Below are positions 22,447 through 31,298 of a stretch of 64,000 nt of DNA, piece by piece. A model generated the notes under the pieces. The model was not told the DNA's origin. It made no database searches and saw only the letters and a program-made list of their open reading frames with translations. Position 1 is the first letter of the stretch; each line of letters starts with the position of its first letter. The DNA lies in contig CATLGW010000002.1 of NCBI GenBank assembly GCA_949948715.1, forward strand, positions 51,486 to 115,485. The letters run 5' to 3'. Source of the stretch: an uncultured Lachnospiraceae bacterium (GTDB lineage Bacteria; Bacillota; Clostridia; Lachnospirales; Lachnospiraceae). Made by a program: the position numbers and the translations under genes.

Positions 22447-24357
22447 TTACAGTCCCTTGAGCTGCTCCAGCCAAATCCTCGCGCAGGCGTCGGAGGGCAT
22501 ACGCAGATCTCCTCTGGGAGACAGGGCCACGCTTCCCACCTTGGGCCCGTCGGGCAGGCAGGAACGCTTGAACTGCTGGGCAAAGAACCGACTGTAAAAG
22601 GTTTTCAGCCATTTTAAGATTGTCTCCTCATCGTACAGTCCCCGAAAGGCCAATCCCGCCACCCGGTACACCTTGGCAGGTTCAAATCCGCACCTGAGCA
22701 TATAGTACAGGAAAAAGTCATGAAGCTCATAGGGCCCCACCAAATCCTCCGTCCTCTGAGCGATAACCCCGTCCACCGGAGGCAAAAGCTCCGGACTCAC
22801 CGGCGTGTCCAGAACATCCACAAGCACCGCCTTCAGTTTATCGTCCCCGCAGGTATCCGCATAGTATTGCACCAGATGCCTCACCAGAGTCTTGGGAACC
22901 CCCGCGTTGACCCCGTACATGGACATATGGTCCCCGTTGTAGGTGGCCCACCCCAGGGCCAGCTCGGACATATCTCCCGTCCCGATCACCAGACCGTTAC
23001 ACTGGTTTGCAATGTCCATCAGCACCTGGGTGCGCTCCCTGGCCTGTCCGTTTTCATAGGTCGCGTCGTGAGTCTCCATATCCTGCCCGATATCCGCAAA
23101 ATGCCTTGTAACAGACGCCTTGATATCCACCTCCCGCAGAGTGGCCCCCAGGGTTTTCGCCAGCTTACAGGCATTATCATAGGTGCGGTCCGTGGTGCCA
23201 AAACATGGCATGGTCACCGCCACAATCCCCGTCCTGTCAAGCTTCATCATATCAAAGGTCCGCATGGTCACCAACAGCGCCAGCGTGGAATCCAGGCCCC
23301 CTGAGATCCCCAGCACCGTCGTTTTCATTCCGGTATGCCCCAAACGCTTCTTCAGCCCATAGGCCTGGATGGAAAGGATCTCCTCGCATCTCTTGTCCCG
23401 TTTGGCGTCGTCCGTAGGCACAAAGGGCATACACTCAAACTTTCTCTCCAATGAAGTCTCCTCTATCTCCAGCTTAAAGGGCATCACCTCATAGGTAAGC
23501 TCCGGCTCCCTGCCGAAGGTGCTCATACGACGGCGTTCCCCGATAATCCTGTTTACATCGATATCGGCGTAGACTGTCTCCCCCTCAAAACGCTTGGACT
23601 GTGCCAGGACGATTCCGTTCTCGGCGATCATATTGTGTCCCCCGTAAACCAAATCCTGGGTGGATTCCCCCTCTCCTGCCGAAGCATAGATATATGCGCA
23701 CAGAAGCCTTCCGCTGACGGACTTGATTAAAAGCTCCCGGTACTCGTCCTTTCCCACGGTCTCATTGGAGGCAGAGAGATTTGCCAGCACCGTAGCTCCC
23801 ATCAGCGCATGATTTGTACCGGGGGGATTCGCCACCCACAGATCCTCACAGATCTCGCAGGCCACCGTCAGCCCGGGCACATTGATGCATTCAAACAAAA
23901 GATTTGTGCCAAAGGGAATCTCCCTCCCATCCATGCAGTAGGTGACTACCTGACTGTTGCCCGGTGCAAAATGCCTGGCCTCATAGAACTCCGCATAGGC
24001 GGGAATGTTGGCCTTGGGCGCCATCCCCAGGATCTCCCCGTCCTGCAGCACCGCCGCCACATTGTAAAGCTTCCCCTCCCGTTCCACGGGAAGACCCACC
24101 GCCACCAGCGCGTCCTGTCCCTCGGTGGCCTTTGCCACCCTCCGCAGAGCCTCCAGGGCCTCGTCCAGAAGCAGCTTCTGCCGGAACAAATCCTCACAGG
24201 TGTATGCGGTCAGACACAGCTCGGGAAAGACAATAATCTTCGCGCCCTTCTCATACGCCTCCTGCAGCTTTTCACACACTCTCTCCGCATTGTACGCCGG
24301 GTCCGCCACCTTAATCTCGGGGGTGACTGCCGCTACCTTGATAAACCCCTGTCTCAT
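22447..24357 (-). CDS. nadE: Glutamine-dependent NAD+ synthetase
   Basis: A 636-residue two-domain NAD synthetase. The N-terminal nitrilase-type glutaminase has the triad Glu in IIVFPELCLTAY, Lys in GMAPKANIPAY and Cys in TVACEICEDLW. The C-terminal PP-loop synthetase has LGISGGLDSTLALLV (about 360), MPCFGTTDRTY and IGTGDMSELALGW. It makes NAD+ from deamido-NAD+, ATP and glutamine. GGGAG lies just before ATG 24357. The start lies inside the 3' end of hslO (47-nt overlap), last in a methyltransferase-hslO-nadE string. The C-terminus with QQFKRSCLPDGPKVGSVALSPRG is intact. Confidence 0.95.
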   Translation of the reverse strand: MRQGFIKVAAVTPEIKVADPAYNAERVCEKLQEAYEKGAKIIVFPELCLTAYTCEDLFRQKLLLDEALEALRRVAKATEGQDALVAVGLPVEREGKLYNVAAVLQDGEILGMAPKANIPAYAEFYEARHFAPGNSQVVTYCMDGREIPFGTNLLFECINVPGLTVACEICEDLWVANPPGTNHALMGATVLANLSASNETVGKDEYRELLIKSVSGRLLCAYIYASAGEGESTQDLVYGGHNMIAENGIVLAQSKRFEGETVYADIDVNRIIGERRRMSTFGREPELTYEVMPFKLEIEETSLERKFECMPFVPTDDAKRDKRCEEILSIQAYGLKKRLGHTGMKTTVLGISGGLDSTLALLVTMRTFDMMKLDRTGIVAVTMPCFGTTDRTYDNACKLAKTLGATLREVDIKASVTRHFADIGQDMETHDATYENGQARERTQVLMDIANQCNGLVIGTGDMSELALGWATYNGDHMSMYGVNAGVPKTLVRHLVQYYADTCGDDKLKAVLVDVLDTPVSPELLPPVDGVIAQRTEDLVGPYELHDFFLYYMLRCGFEPAKVYRVAGLAFRGLYDEETILKWLKTFYSRFFAQQFKRSCLPDGPKVGSVALSPRGDLRMPSDACARIWLEQLKGL

Positions 24358-25228
24358 AGATCTCCCTCAACTCCTCCACACTGAAAGTATAATTTGTATT
24401 GCAGAAGTGACAATTCACCTCGATCTCTTTGCCTTCCTCTATCATAGACTCCAGCTCGTCCTTTCCCAGGCCCGCCAGCACCTTCCCCACCTTTTCCCTG
24501 CTGCAGTTACAGTGAAAGCACACCGGCGTCCTCTCCGTGAATTCCACGGAAAATCCCTCCAAAAGAAGCTCCAGTATCTGTTCCGGCGTGCGTCCCATGT
24601 CAAGCAGCTCCGTCACCGAATGGATCTTCTCCAGATTTTGCTCCAGTTGTTCCGTTACGGCTTCCTCCGCAAAGGGCATCAACTGAATGATAAATCCCCC
24701 TGCCCTGCGCACCGTGTTGTCCCTGTCCATGAGCACCCCCAGCCCTACGGAGGAGGGAATCTGCTCTGACGCCGCAAAATAATAGGTCAGATCCTCCGCG
24801 ATCTCACCCGTCTGCAGCTCAGTCTGCCCCACATATGGGTCCTTTATTCCCATATCCCGGATGACCTTTAGGCTGCCTCCGCCCACTGCCCCCGCCACAT
24901 CCAGCTTTCCGTTTGGCTTGGCGGGAAGAATGACATCCGGCACATTGGCATAGCCCTTCACATTGCCCCGGGAATCGGCGGTGACGGTGAGCCCCCCCAT
25001 GGGCCCGTCCCCCTTGATCTGCAGGGTGATCAAATCCTTTTCCCCTTTCAGCATGGCCCCCATCATCACGCCCCCGCAGAGTGCTCTCCCCAGGGCCGCC
25101 GTCACCACAGGGCTGGTATTGTGCGCCTGCCTTGCCCGCTCCGCCGTCTCCCTGGCGGTACAGGCAAAGGCTCTGATTTGTGCGTCCGCCGCCGTGGCAC
25201 GGACCATATAATCCTTCTGTTCCTCCAT
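24311..25228 (-). CDS. hslO: Redox-regulated chaperone Hsp33
   Basis: A 305-residue Hsp33. The N-terminal domain shows TSPVVTAALGRALCGGVMMGAMLKG in the expected place and KVIRDMGIKDPYVGQTELQTG. The redox switch near the C-terminus has the four zinc Cys as CNC (in CFHCNCSREK) and CHFC (in VNCHFCNTNY). Oxidation releases zinc and activates holdase function. The start ATG 25228 overlaps the methyltransferase stop by one base (TGATG). The last 15 codons are read inside nadE in another frame and give a short tail YQGSGSHPRD beyond the usual end. Confidence 0.95.
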   Translation of the reverse strand: MEEQKDYMVRATAADAQIRAFACTARETAERARQAHNTSPVVTAALGRALCGGVMMGAMLKGEKDLITLQIKGDGPMGGLTVTADSRGNVKGYANVPDVILPAKPNGKLDVAGAVGGGSLKVIRDMGIKDPYVGQTELQTGEIAEDLTYYFAASEQIPSSVGLGVLMDRDNTVRRAGGFIIQLMPFAEEAVTEQLEQNLEKIHSVTELLDMGRTPEQILELLLEGFSVEFTERTPVCFHCNCSREKVGKVLAGLGKDELESMIEEGKEIEVNCHFCNTNYTFSVEELREIYETGVYQGSGSHPRD

Positions 25229-26043
25229 CACTTTCCCTGCTCCCTCGCTATCACGTAAATTCTCTCGCTGACCTCGGTCACATCCTCCCCGGTGTCCGCG
25301 TCAAACATCCTTACAAGCTTCATGCCGGCCCGCTCCACCAGCCTTTTCATCTGCTCCTTCGTGTAACCCCTCTGGAGATGCGTCTCTGTGAAGCGCCTGA
25401 AAAACTCGCCCTTCTCCCGCACAAACACCGTCACATCATACTCGTTTATGCCTGTCTCCCGGTCAAAATAGTTTTCCCAGATAAAGCTGCATTCCTCTCT
25501 GCTCTCCGCTATGGTGGCGTCCCCGATAATCTCCCGGTACTTATAATCGGTATTAAAATCAAACACAAAGATTCCTCCGGGATAGAGATAATTGTTCACC
25601 AAAGAAAAGACCTGCTCCAGCTCCTGCTCCTCCAGAATATAATTCAGAGAGTCGCAGACGCTCACCACAGTCCCCACCGTGCTGTACAGCTCCAGCTCCC
25701 GCATATCCTGTTGCAGATACAAAATCCGGGAACCGCTCTCCTGCCGCCTGTTCATGGCGATATTCAACATTGACGCGGAGCTGTCCACACCGATCATATC
25801 ATACCCCTTCCGGTACAAAAGCTCCGTGAGCACCCCCGTGCCGCAGCCCAAATCCAACACCAGATTTCTTTCCGACTCCAGGGCGTCCCCGGACTCTCCT
25901 CCGGGAACGGACACGCCGTACTTCTCTATCATATCCGCAATCATTCCGCACCATTTTTCATAGGGCGCATTGTCCATAAAGGTATCGTACACGACGGCAA
26001 AATCAGAGTATGCCTCCCGCCGCCCATCCTCTGTTTTTCCCAT
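25228..26043 (-). CDS. Class I SAM-dependent methyltransferase
   Basis: A 271-residue Rossmann-fold methyltransferase. Motif I is LVLDLGCGTGVLTELL (about residue 63), followed by YDMIGVDSSASMLNIA (motif II), LYLQQDMRELEL (motif III) and FVFDFNTDYKYREI. It starts YSDFAVVYDTFMDNAPYEKW, a start shared by many uncharacterised Clostridia methyltransferases. The substrate cannot be inferred. It begins 17 nt after the small membrane protein gene and overlaps hslO by one base, in a tightly packed operon that ends with nadE. The GGAATGTGAGGAAGTATG start region resembles the cassette described in the findings, without a hairpin. Confidence 0.88.
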   Translation of the reverse strand: MGKTEDGRREAYSDFAVVYDTFMDNAPYEKWCGMIADMIEKYGVSVPGGESGDALESERNLVLDLGCGTGVLTELLYRKGYDMIGVDSSASMLNIAMNRRQESGSRILYLQQDMRELELYSTVGTVVSVCDSLNYILEEQELEQVFSLVNNYLYPGGIFVFDFNTDYKYREIIGDATIAESREECSFIWENYFDRETGINEYDVTVFVREKGEFFRRFTETHLQRGYTKEQMKRLVERAGMKLVRMFDADTGEDVTEVSERIYVIAREQGK

Positions 26044-26060
26044 ACTTCCTCACATTCCGT

Positions 26061-26534
26061 TTACATGGAACCAAGGGCCCCGAACACGCCCATACTGCCC
26101 ACGCCCATAATAATTCCCGCCAGGATCACACCCAAGAGCACCGCCGTCACACTGGATTTAAAGTCCATATCCAATAGGCTGGCCGCCAGCGTCCCCGTCC
26201 ACGCCCCGGTGCCGGGCAGCGGAATTCCCACAAACAGAAGAAGGGCCACAAACAATCCCCTGCCGGCCTTTTCCTGCAACTTCGCTCCTCCCTTGTGCCC
26301 CTTTTCCAGACACCAGGAGAAGAACTTTCCGATGACAGGCTTATCCGCGCCCCACTCCAGCACCTTTCTGGCAAAGAGGAAGATGATGGGCACGGGAAGC
26401 ATATTCCCCAGCACGCAGACGATGTAGCTGGGCAGAAGGGGAAGCCCAAACCCCACAGCAATGGGAATCGCCCCTCTCAGCTCAATCAAAGGCACCATGG
26501 ATACCAAAAAGATAATTAAGTATTTCTGCAGCAT
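26061..26534 (-). CDS. Small multidrug export-type membrane protein (COG2426)
   Basis: A 157-residue membrane protein with about four helices. LIELRGAIPIAVGFGLPLLPSY near the N-terminus and GIPLPGTGAWTGTLAASLL in the middle are hallmarks of the PF06695/COG2426 family. The export label is historical and its substrate is unknown. A basic/amphipathic loop (EKGHKGGAKLQEKAGRG) lies on one side. It is 29 nt after hisC and 17 nt before the methyltransferase, so probably cotranscribed with both. Family assignment is confident, function is not. Confidence 0.85.
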   Translation of the reverse strand: MLQKYLIIFLVSMVPLIELRGAIPIAVGFGLPLLPSYIVCVLGNMLPVPIIFLFARKVLEWGADKPVIGKFFSWCLEKGHKGGAKLQEKAGRGLFVALLLFVGIPLPGTGAWTGTLAASLLDMDFKSSVTAVLLGVILAGIIMGVGSMGVFGALGSM

Positions 26535-26563
26535 ATAAAACTCCTTTTCCTGTAAAAATTATT

Positions 26564-27622
26564 TTATTTTCCTTCCAGAATCTCCCCCAGAGCCGCCGTC
26601 AGAGCATCCATCTGTGCGTCGGTTCCCACGCTGATGCGCAGAGAGTTGCCGATTCTCGGCTTATCCCAGTAGCGCACATAGATATCCCGTTCCCGCAGCT
26701 TCTCAAAGATCTCCCGGGCAGGTACGGTTTTGTGGGATGCAAAGATAAAATTGGCAGAAGAATCCGGAAAAGTAAAGCCCAGCTCTGACAAGGTCTTTTT
26801 CGCCCGCTCCCTGGTGGCCACGATTTTGTCCCTGACCTCTTTGAAATAGGCGTCGTCTTGCACCGCCTCCGCCCCAAGGATTTGCGCCGGCAGATTCATG
26901 GTGTAGGAATTAAAGGAAAACTTCACATCGTTGAGATAGCGGATCAGCTTCTCATTCCCTATGGCAAATCCCACCCGCAGCCCCGCCAGGGCACGGGATT
27001 TGGAGAAGGTCTGCACAATCATAAGGTTTTCATATTTCTTCAAAAGCGGAATGGCGCTCACTCCGCCAAAATCAATATATGCCTCATCCACAATCACAAT
27101 CACTTCTCTGTTGGCTCTCACGATCTCCTCCACCGTCTCCGTCCCCTCTAAAAGGCCCGTGGGAGCGTTGGGATTGGGGAAAATAACTCCGCCGTTTGGC
27201 TGTCTGTAATCCCCGGGACGAATGTGCCAGTTCTCGTCCAGGCCGCAGGTCCGGTAAGGGATTCTGTAAAGCTCCGCCCACACGTCGTAAAAGGAATAGG
27301 TCACATCCGGAAACAGAATGGGACGGCCGCTGTTGAAAAAGGTCAAAAAAGCCAGGGCAAGCACATCGTCGGAGCCCACCCCCACAAAGACCTGCTCCTT
27401 TTTCACCCCATAATAGGCCGCCAAAGCCTCCGCCAGAGGCGCCGCGCCGGAATCCGGGTAAAGCCGCAGGGCGCTGCAGTCTAGCTCCGCCGCCAGTCTG
27501 GCCACGCCGGGGGCCGGGGGATAGGGACACTCGTTGGTATTCAGCTTGATAATATTCTCCCCCTTAGGCTGCTCCCCCGCCACATAGGGGACCACCCTTC
27601 GCACATTGTCTTCCCACTCCAT
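26564..27622 (-). CDS. hisC: Histidinol-phosphate aminotransferase
   Basis: A 352-residue class II PLP aminotransferase. It has IIKLNTNECPYPPAPGV at the start, LYPDSGAAPLAEALA, FVGVGSDDVLALAF, FPNPNAPTGLL, VIVDEAYIDFGG and the PLP Lys in QTFSKSRALAGLRVGFAIG. The usual reaction is imidazole-acetol phosphate plus Glu to histidinol phosphate; some homologues also act on aromatic acids. No other his gene is nearby. ATG 27622 is chosen over 27658 because AGGAA lies just upstream and the length then fits the family. The initiation region resembles the hairpin cassette seen elsewhere (GCGC stem, then GGAAATGAGGAAGACT). Confidence 0.88.
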   Translation of the reverse strand: MEWEDNVRRVVPYVAGEQPKGENIIKLNTNECPYPPAPGVARLAAELDCSALRLYPDSGAAPLAEALAAYYGVKKEQVFVGVGSDDVLALAFLTFFNSGRPILFPDVTYSFYDVWAELYRIPYRTCGLDENWHIRPGDYRQPNGGVIFPNPNAPTGLLEGTETVEEIVRANREVIVIVDEAYIDFGGVSAIPLLKKYENLMIVQTFSKSRALAGLRVGFAIGNEKLIRYLNDVKFSFNSYTMNLPAQILGAEAVQDDAYFKEVRDKIVATRERAKKTLSELGFTFPDSSANFIFASHKTVPAREIFEKLRERDIYVRYWDKPRIGNSLRISVGTDAQMDALTAALGEILEGK

Positions 27623-27659
27623 AGTCTTCCTCATTTCCGCGCTCTTAACCGCGCTCATA

Positions 27660-27773
27660 TGTCTTTGGCCATGTCGATTCGCATTTTTCTCTGGCCAAAT
27701 CCGCTCTGCTTTTGTCTTTGACCGACATCACCTTTTTGTCTCTGACCGATGCCGCTTTGCTTTCTTCTTTGGA
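27660..27773. repeat. Degenerate 27-29 nt tandem repeat
   Basis: About four diverged units of the form TTTTTGTCTCTGACCGA followed by YCGCTTTGC fill the gap between the glycosyltransferase gene and hisC. Copies start near 27661, 27687, 27713 and 27736. They are too diverged to be recent. No ORF covers them. Confidence 0.4.
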
Positions 27774-28787
27774 TCATGTGCCCAACCGGGCCAGAGCCTC
27801 CCGGAAGCCTTCAGCCTCTCGCTCCATATGAAGGGCTTCATAGCACCGAATCAGCCCCTCCAGAGGCTGCGCCTCCCCCGCCGCCTTCTTTAACACCGGG
27901 GCCGTCTCGTATGCGGCATTATAATACCAGACTGCCGCCTCCTCGTAATCCCACCGATCCTCGTAGAAGCGCCCCAACTCACAACAAATTTCGGAGCAGC
28001 CCTCCTCGGCGATAATCTTTGAAACATATTTGAAAAAATCGACGACGTCTCCCTCCAGCCTGGCCGCCCTTGCCGCCACCAGACAACTCTCCAAAATCTC
28101 CTCCGGACTTCGTTCCACATCCGCTGCAGATCTCTTGAAAAACTCCCGGGCCGCCCGGAACGCCTCCTCATCCCCCGCCAGAAAAAGCTCCCTGGCATAC
28201 AGATTGTGCAGCCTCTTGGACAGGCGCATCCCTCCCGCAGTCTGTTTTTCGAAGACCTTCAGATCCCGTCTGCCGTGACTCTCCTGGGGCATATGAGTGA
28301 TCACGATATCGCTGTCAAATACCAAAGGAGTCAAGCGCACCGCCTCATGGACGGGCCCCTCCCAAACAAAATCTCTTTTTCTCTTAAACAGCTTGGGCCG
28401 ATACTCCTGGTCATAATTATAGACCGAACCAAACCTAAGCTGATTGCCGTATTTCATCTGTACGATCTCAATCTCGGGCAAAAGCGTCTCCTTCAGCGCC
28501 AAAAAACGCGCCCGGTTTTCCTCGTCCAGCACCTCGTCAGCATCCGCGGAATAAATATATTCCATGCGGGCCTTTGAAAATGCGAAATTGCGGGCCGCAG
28601 AGAAATCGTCCGTCCACACGAAATCATAGATTTGATCCGTGTACGCCGCAGCGATCTCCTTCGTCCGGTCGGTGGATCCTGTGTCCACCACAATCACCTC
28701 GTCCGCCAAATCCGCCGCGCTGTCCAGGCATCTGGCCAGCACCTTCTCCTCGTTTTTTACAATCATACAGAGGGAAATCGTTATCAT
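27774..28787 (-). CDS. GT2 glycosyltransferase with TPR-like tail
   Basis: A 337-residue protein. Residues 1-110 are a GT-A family 2 domain with ITISLCMIVKNEEKVLARCL, VIVVDTGSTDRTKEIA and the DxD motif in YIYSADADEVLD. The middle has the HEAVR segment (VWEGPVHEAVRL) common to this SunS-like subgroup. Residues 190-337 are helical repeats resembling TPRs. The target, polysaccharide, protein or lipid, is unknown. ATG 28787 is chosen over 28811 because of GAGAGGAA just upstream. It lies 37 nt after the glutamine-type ABC ATPase gene and may ride on that transcript. Confidence 0.87.
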   Translation of the reverse strand: MITISLCMIVKNEEKVLARCLDSAADLADEVIVVDTGSTDRTKEIAAAYTDQIYDFVWTDDFSAARNFAFSKARMEYIYSADADEVLDEENRARFLALKETLLPEIEIVQMKYGNQLRFGSVYNYDQEYRPKLFKRKRDFVWEGPVHEAVRLTPLVFDSDIVITHMPQESHGRRDLKVFEKQTAGGMRLSKRLHNLYARELFLAGDEEAFRAAREFFKRSAADVERSPEEILESCLVAARAARLEGDVVDFFKYVSKIIAEEGCSEICCELGRFYEDRWDYEEAAVWYYNAAYETAPVLKKAAGEAQPLEGLIRCYEALHMEREAEGFREALARLGT

Positions 28788-28816
28788 TCTTCCTCTCATT
28801 CCGCCGTGCATTCGGC
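28785..28816 (-). promoter_or_regulatory. Hairpin plus ribosome-site cassette before GT2 gene
   Basis: On the minus strand GCCG and CGGC pair around AATGCA, followed by GGAATGAGAGGAAGA and ATG. It is nearly identical downstream of the stem to the copies before rrf2 and gatB. Confidence 0.5.
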
Positions 28817-28824
28817 ATTGTGCT

Positions 28825-29547
28825 CTACAAAACCTTGGACAAAAATTCCTGCAGCCTGGGACACTTGGGGTTGTTAAAGAATTCCCGGGGGTCGTTTTCC
28901 TCCATGATATTGCCCTCGTCCATAAACACTACCTTCGTGCCCACCTCTCTGGCAAATCCCATCTCATGGGTCACCACCACCATGGTCATGCCGCTCTCCG
29001 CCAGTTCCTTCATAACCTCCAGCACCTCTCCCACCATCTCGGGATCCAGGGCGGAAGTCGGCTCGTCGAACAACATCACTTTGGGATTCATCGCCAGGGA
29101 ACGCACGATGGCGATTCTCTGCTTCTGACCGCCGCTTAAGGAGGCGGGGTACGCGTCCGCCTTCTCCGAAAGTCCCACCCTTTGGAGAAGCTTCATAGCG
29201 CTCTCCTTCGCCTCCTCTTCCCCCATAAGCTTCAGCTTCACCGGGGCCAGGGTAATATTCTGCAGAATCGTCAGATTGTTAAACAGATTAAAATGCTGGA
29301 AGACCATGCCCATGTGCCGTCTGATCTCGTTGATATCCGCCTTGGGCGCCGTAATATTTTGTCCGTCGAACCAGATCTCTCCTCCTGTAGGCCGCTCCAG
29401 CAGGTTCAGGCAGCGCAGGAAGGTACTCTTTCCGGAGCCGGAGGGCCCCACCACCACGATTTTTTCCCCGGGATGAATATGATAGTTCACGCCCCGCAGC
29501 ACATGGTTTCCTCCAAACTTCTTGTGCAGTTCCTTAATGATTATCAC
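28825..29547 (-). CDS. Polar amino-acid ABC importer, ATPase
   Basis: A 240-residue GlnQ-type ATPase: Walker [20 protein letters not shown]-loop [13 protein letters not shown], signature [16 protein letters not shown], Walker [15 protein letters not shown] and H-loop VVTHEMGFA. It follows the permease with a 14-nt overlap and is third in binding protein-permease-ATPase. It energises uptake of a polar amino acid, perhaps glutamine, glutamate, cystine or arginine; the ligand is not evident from sequence. It ends 37 nt upstream of the GT2 gene. Confidence 0.93.
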   Translation of the reverse strand: MIIIKELHKKFGGNHVLRGVNYHIHPGEKIVVVGPSGSGKSTFLRCLNLLERPTGGEIWFDGQNITAPKADINEIRRHMGMVFQHFNLFNNLTILQNITLAPVKLKLMGEEEAKESAMKLLQRVGLSEKADAYPASLSGGQKQRIAIVRSLAMNPKVMLFDEPTSALDPEMVGEVLEVMKELAESGMTMVVVTHEMGFAREVGTKVVFMDEGNIMEENDPREFFNNPKCPRLQEFLSKVL

Positions 29548-30232
29548 TTCTACGCAGCCTCCTCTCCAGCATTCCTAACAGAATGGTCAGGATCTTTATA
29601 ATGACAAAATAGATTAACGCCGCGCCGATTAAGGGAGTGAAGGCGTCAAACAGCGTGGAGGTCATCTGATTGGACACCCGGGTCAGATCGCTCAAACTCA
29701 CATACCCCACAATGGCGGTCTCCTTGATCAATACGATAAACTCATTGCCCAGGGGCGGCAGGATATTTTTGAAGGCCTGGGGCAGCACAATATAGCGCAT
29801 GGTCTGCACCTGGTTCAGCCCCAGGCTCCTCCCGGCCTCCGTCTGCCCCTTGTCCACAGCCAGAATTCCGGCTCTGACTATCTCAGCCACATAGGCGCCG
29901 GAATTGATGCCAAAGGTGATGCTGGCCACCAGAATGCCGTTATGGCAGCTCTTTAACACCACAAACCACATGATCAAAAGCTGCAGCACTGAGGGTGTGC
30001 CCCGAATGATGTCTATGTAGATATTTGCTATGCGGGATAACACAGTTGGTTTTCCGTTGTCCCTTGCGGAAAGCTTCATAAAGGCGATCAGCGTACCGAT
30101 TACAATACCCAAAACGGCGGCAAAAATCGCCACCTGCATGGTCACCCCCAAACCATTTAAATAGATCCGCCATCGATCCTTCTCAATGAACGCGGCATCT
30201 ATGTGCCGCCAGACAGACTCAAACCACTCCAT
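29534..30232 (-). CDS. Polar amino-acid ABC importer, permease
   Basis: A 232-residue HisM/GlnP-type permease with five helices. The start [21 protein letters not shown] and the EAA loop [20 protein letters not shown] are diagnostic. [15 protein letters not shown] is the signature after helix 2. A good ribosome site (GAGGAG) precedes ATG 30232. It lies between the terminator at 30318-30362 and the ATPase gene. The upstream terminator suggests the binding protein is made in excess over permease and ATPase. Confidence 0.93.
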   Translation of the reverse strand: MEWFESVWRHIDAAFIEKDRWRIYLNGLGVTMQVAIFAAVLGIVIGTLIAFMKLSARDNGKPTVLSRIANIYIDIIRGTPSVLQLLIMWFVVLKSCHNGILVASITFGINSGAYVAEIVRAGILAVDKGQTEAGRSLGLNQVQTMRYIVLPQAFKNILPPLGNEFIVLIKETAIVGYVSLSDLTRVSNQMTSTLFDAFTPLIGAALIYFVIIKILTILLGMLERRLRRSDNH

Positions 30233-30317
30233 GCTCCGCTCCTCACTTTTCTCTTAAATGCTTATATATGGTAAAATTCCCCATTGCTTATACAATAGGA
30301 CATATCTTTGTCATTGT

Positions 30318-30362
30318 ACCAAAAAGAGGATAAAGGCACAAGCCGTTATCCTCTTTTTTGGT
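30318..30362 (-). terminator. Partial terminator between binding protein and permease genes
   Basis: GAGGATAA and TTATCCTC (30326-30333, 30346-30353) form a perfect stem. Flanking A and T tracts extend it to ACC...GGT, with a T run on the minus strand. It lies downstream of the binding-protein gene and 86 nt before the permease, a common place for attenuation. Confidence 0.75.
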
Positions 30363-30426
30363 AAGATTTAGAAACATTTAAGTACTCTGTCCCAACCGTT
30401 ATGTAAGAATCCCGTAAATCCCCGCC

Positions 30427-31203
30427 TTACTTCGTTTCCTCGATGTACTCGGCCACCAGAGCGTCAAAGGTGCCGTCCTCCTTGAGCTTAGCCAGAGCAT
30501 CGTTCACCTGAGTCAAAAGCTCGCTTCCCTTGGGCAGCGCGATAGCGTAATACTCCTTCTCAAACTCAAACTGAACGCCGTCCAAAGCCTTAATCTGTCC
30601 CGCAAAATTGCTCTCAAATACCAAAGCGGGATTTTTGTCGATGATCACTGCCTCCACCCGGCCGTTGACCAGATCGTTGACCGCGTCCACCATCTTGTCA
30701 TAGCGGCTTACCTGGGCATTCTCCACATCATCCGTGGCGATAAAGTCCCCTGTGGTGCCGAGCTGAACACCGATGGTCTTGCCTGCCAGATCCGCCATGG
30801 TAGCAATTTCGGAATCGGCCGAAACCACCACATACTGCAGTGCCTCATAATAGGAATTAGAGAAATCCACGGACTGAGCGCGCTCCTCATCCACTGTCAT
30901 GCCCGCGATGGCCACGTCCACCTTGCTGCCCACGGCGGCAACCAGGGCGTTAAACTCCATGTCCTGTATCTCCACCTCCAACCCCATCTTCTCGCCGATG
31001 GCCTTGATCAGCGCAATGTCGAATCCCTCGGGAGCTCCGTCATCCCCCAGATACTCAAAAGGCGGGAAAGCGGCGTTGGTTCCGACGATGAGCTTTCCCT
31101 CCTCCAATGTCGCAGACGCCCCCCCTGCAGGCTTATCTCCGCATGCGGTCAAAGCGGCTGCGCACAAAACCGCTGCCAGTACAAGTGCAATTACCTTTTT
31201 CAT
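30427..31203 (-). CDS. Polar amino-acid ABC importer, lipoprotein binding protein
   Basis: A 258-residue periplasmic-type binding protein tethered as a lipoprotein: signal MKKVIALVLAAVLCAAA ending in LTAC, with the lipid-bearing Cys at about residue 21. The mature part starts at LIVGTNAAFPPFEYLGDDG and includes GFDIALIKAIGEKMGLE and VDVAIAGMTVDEERAQSVDFS, the PF00497 signature. GGAGG precedes ATG 31203; the longer frame to 31287 lacks a signal peptide start. Its own promoter at 31270-31298 overlaps the end of the prepilin peptidase gene. Ligand unknown; Cys and polar amino acids are usual. Confidence 0.93.
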   Translation of the reverse strand: MKKVIALVLAAVLCAAALTACGDKPAGGASATLEEGKLIVGTNAAFPPFEYLGDDGAPEGFDIALIKAIGEKMGLEVEIQDMEFNALVAAVGSKVDVAIAGMTVDEERAQSVDFSNSYYEALQYVVVSADSEIATMADLAGKTIGVQLGTTGDFIATDDVENAQVSRYDKMVDAVNDLVNGRVEAVIIDKNPALVFESNFAGQIKALDGVQFEFEKEYYAIALPKGSELLTQVNDALAKLKEDGTFDALVAEYIEETK

Positions 31204-31269
31204 AATTTTCCTCCTCATTCTTTTCACCCTGAAGAAAAATCTTCCTGAGTTTATCTTTGAATCGGCTTT

Positions 31270-31298
31270 AATATAACACTTTCCCACGCAAAAGTCAA
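31270..31298 (-). promoter_or_regulatory. Promoter of amino-acid importer operon
   Basis: On the minus strand TTGACT (31293-31298) and TATATT (31270-31275) are 17 bp apart, overlapping the last codons of the Tad prepilin peptidase gene. Confidence 0.7.

Noticed and set aside
21883..22617. Plus- and minus-strand ORFs over the FMN-like tail
   Set aside because: They mirror the low-complexity repeat in other frames.
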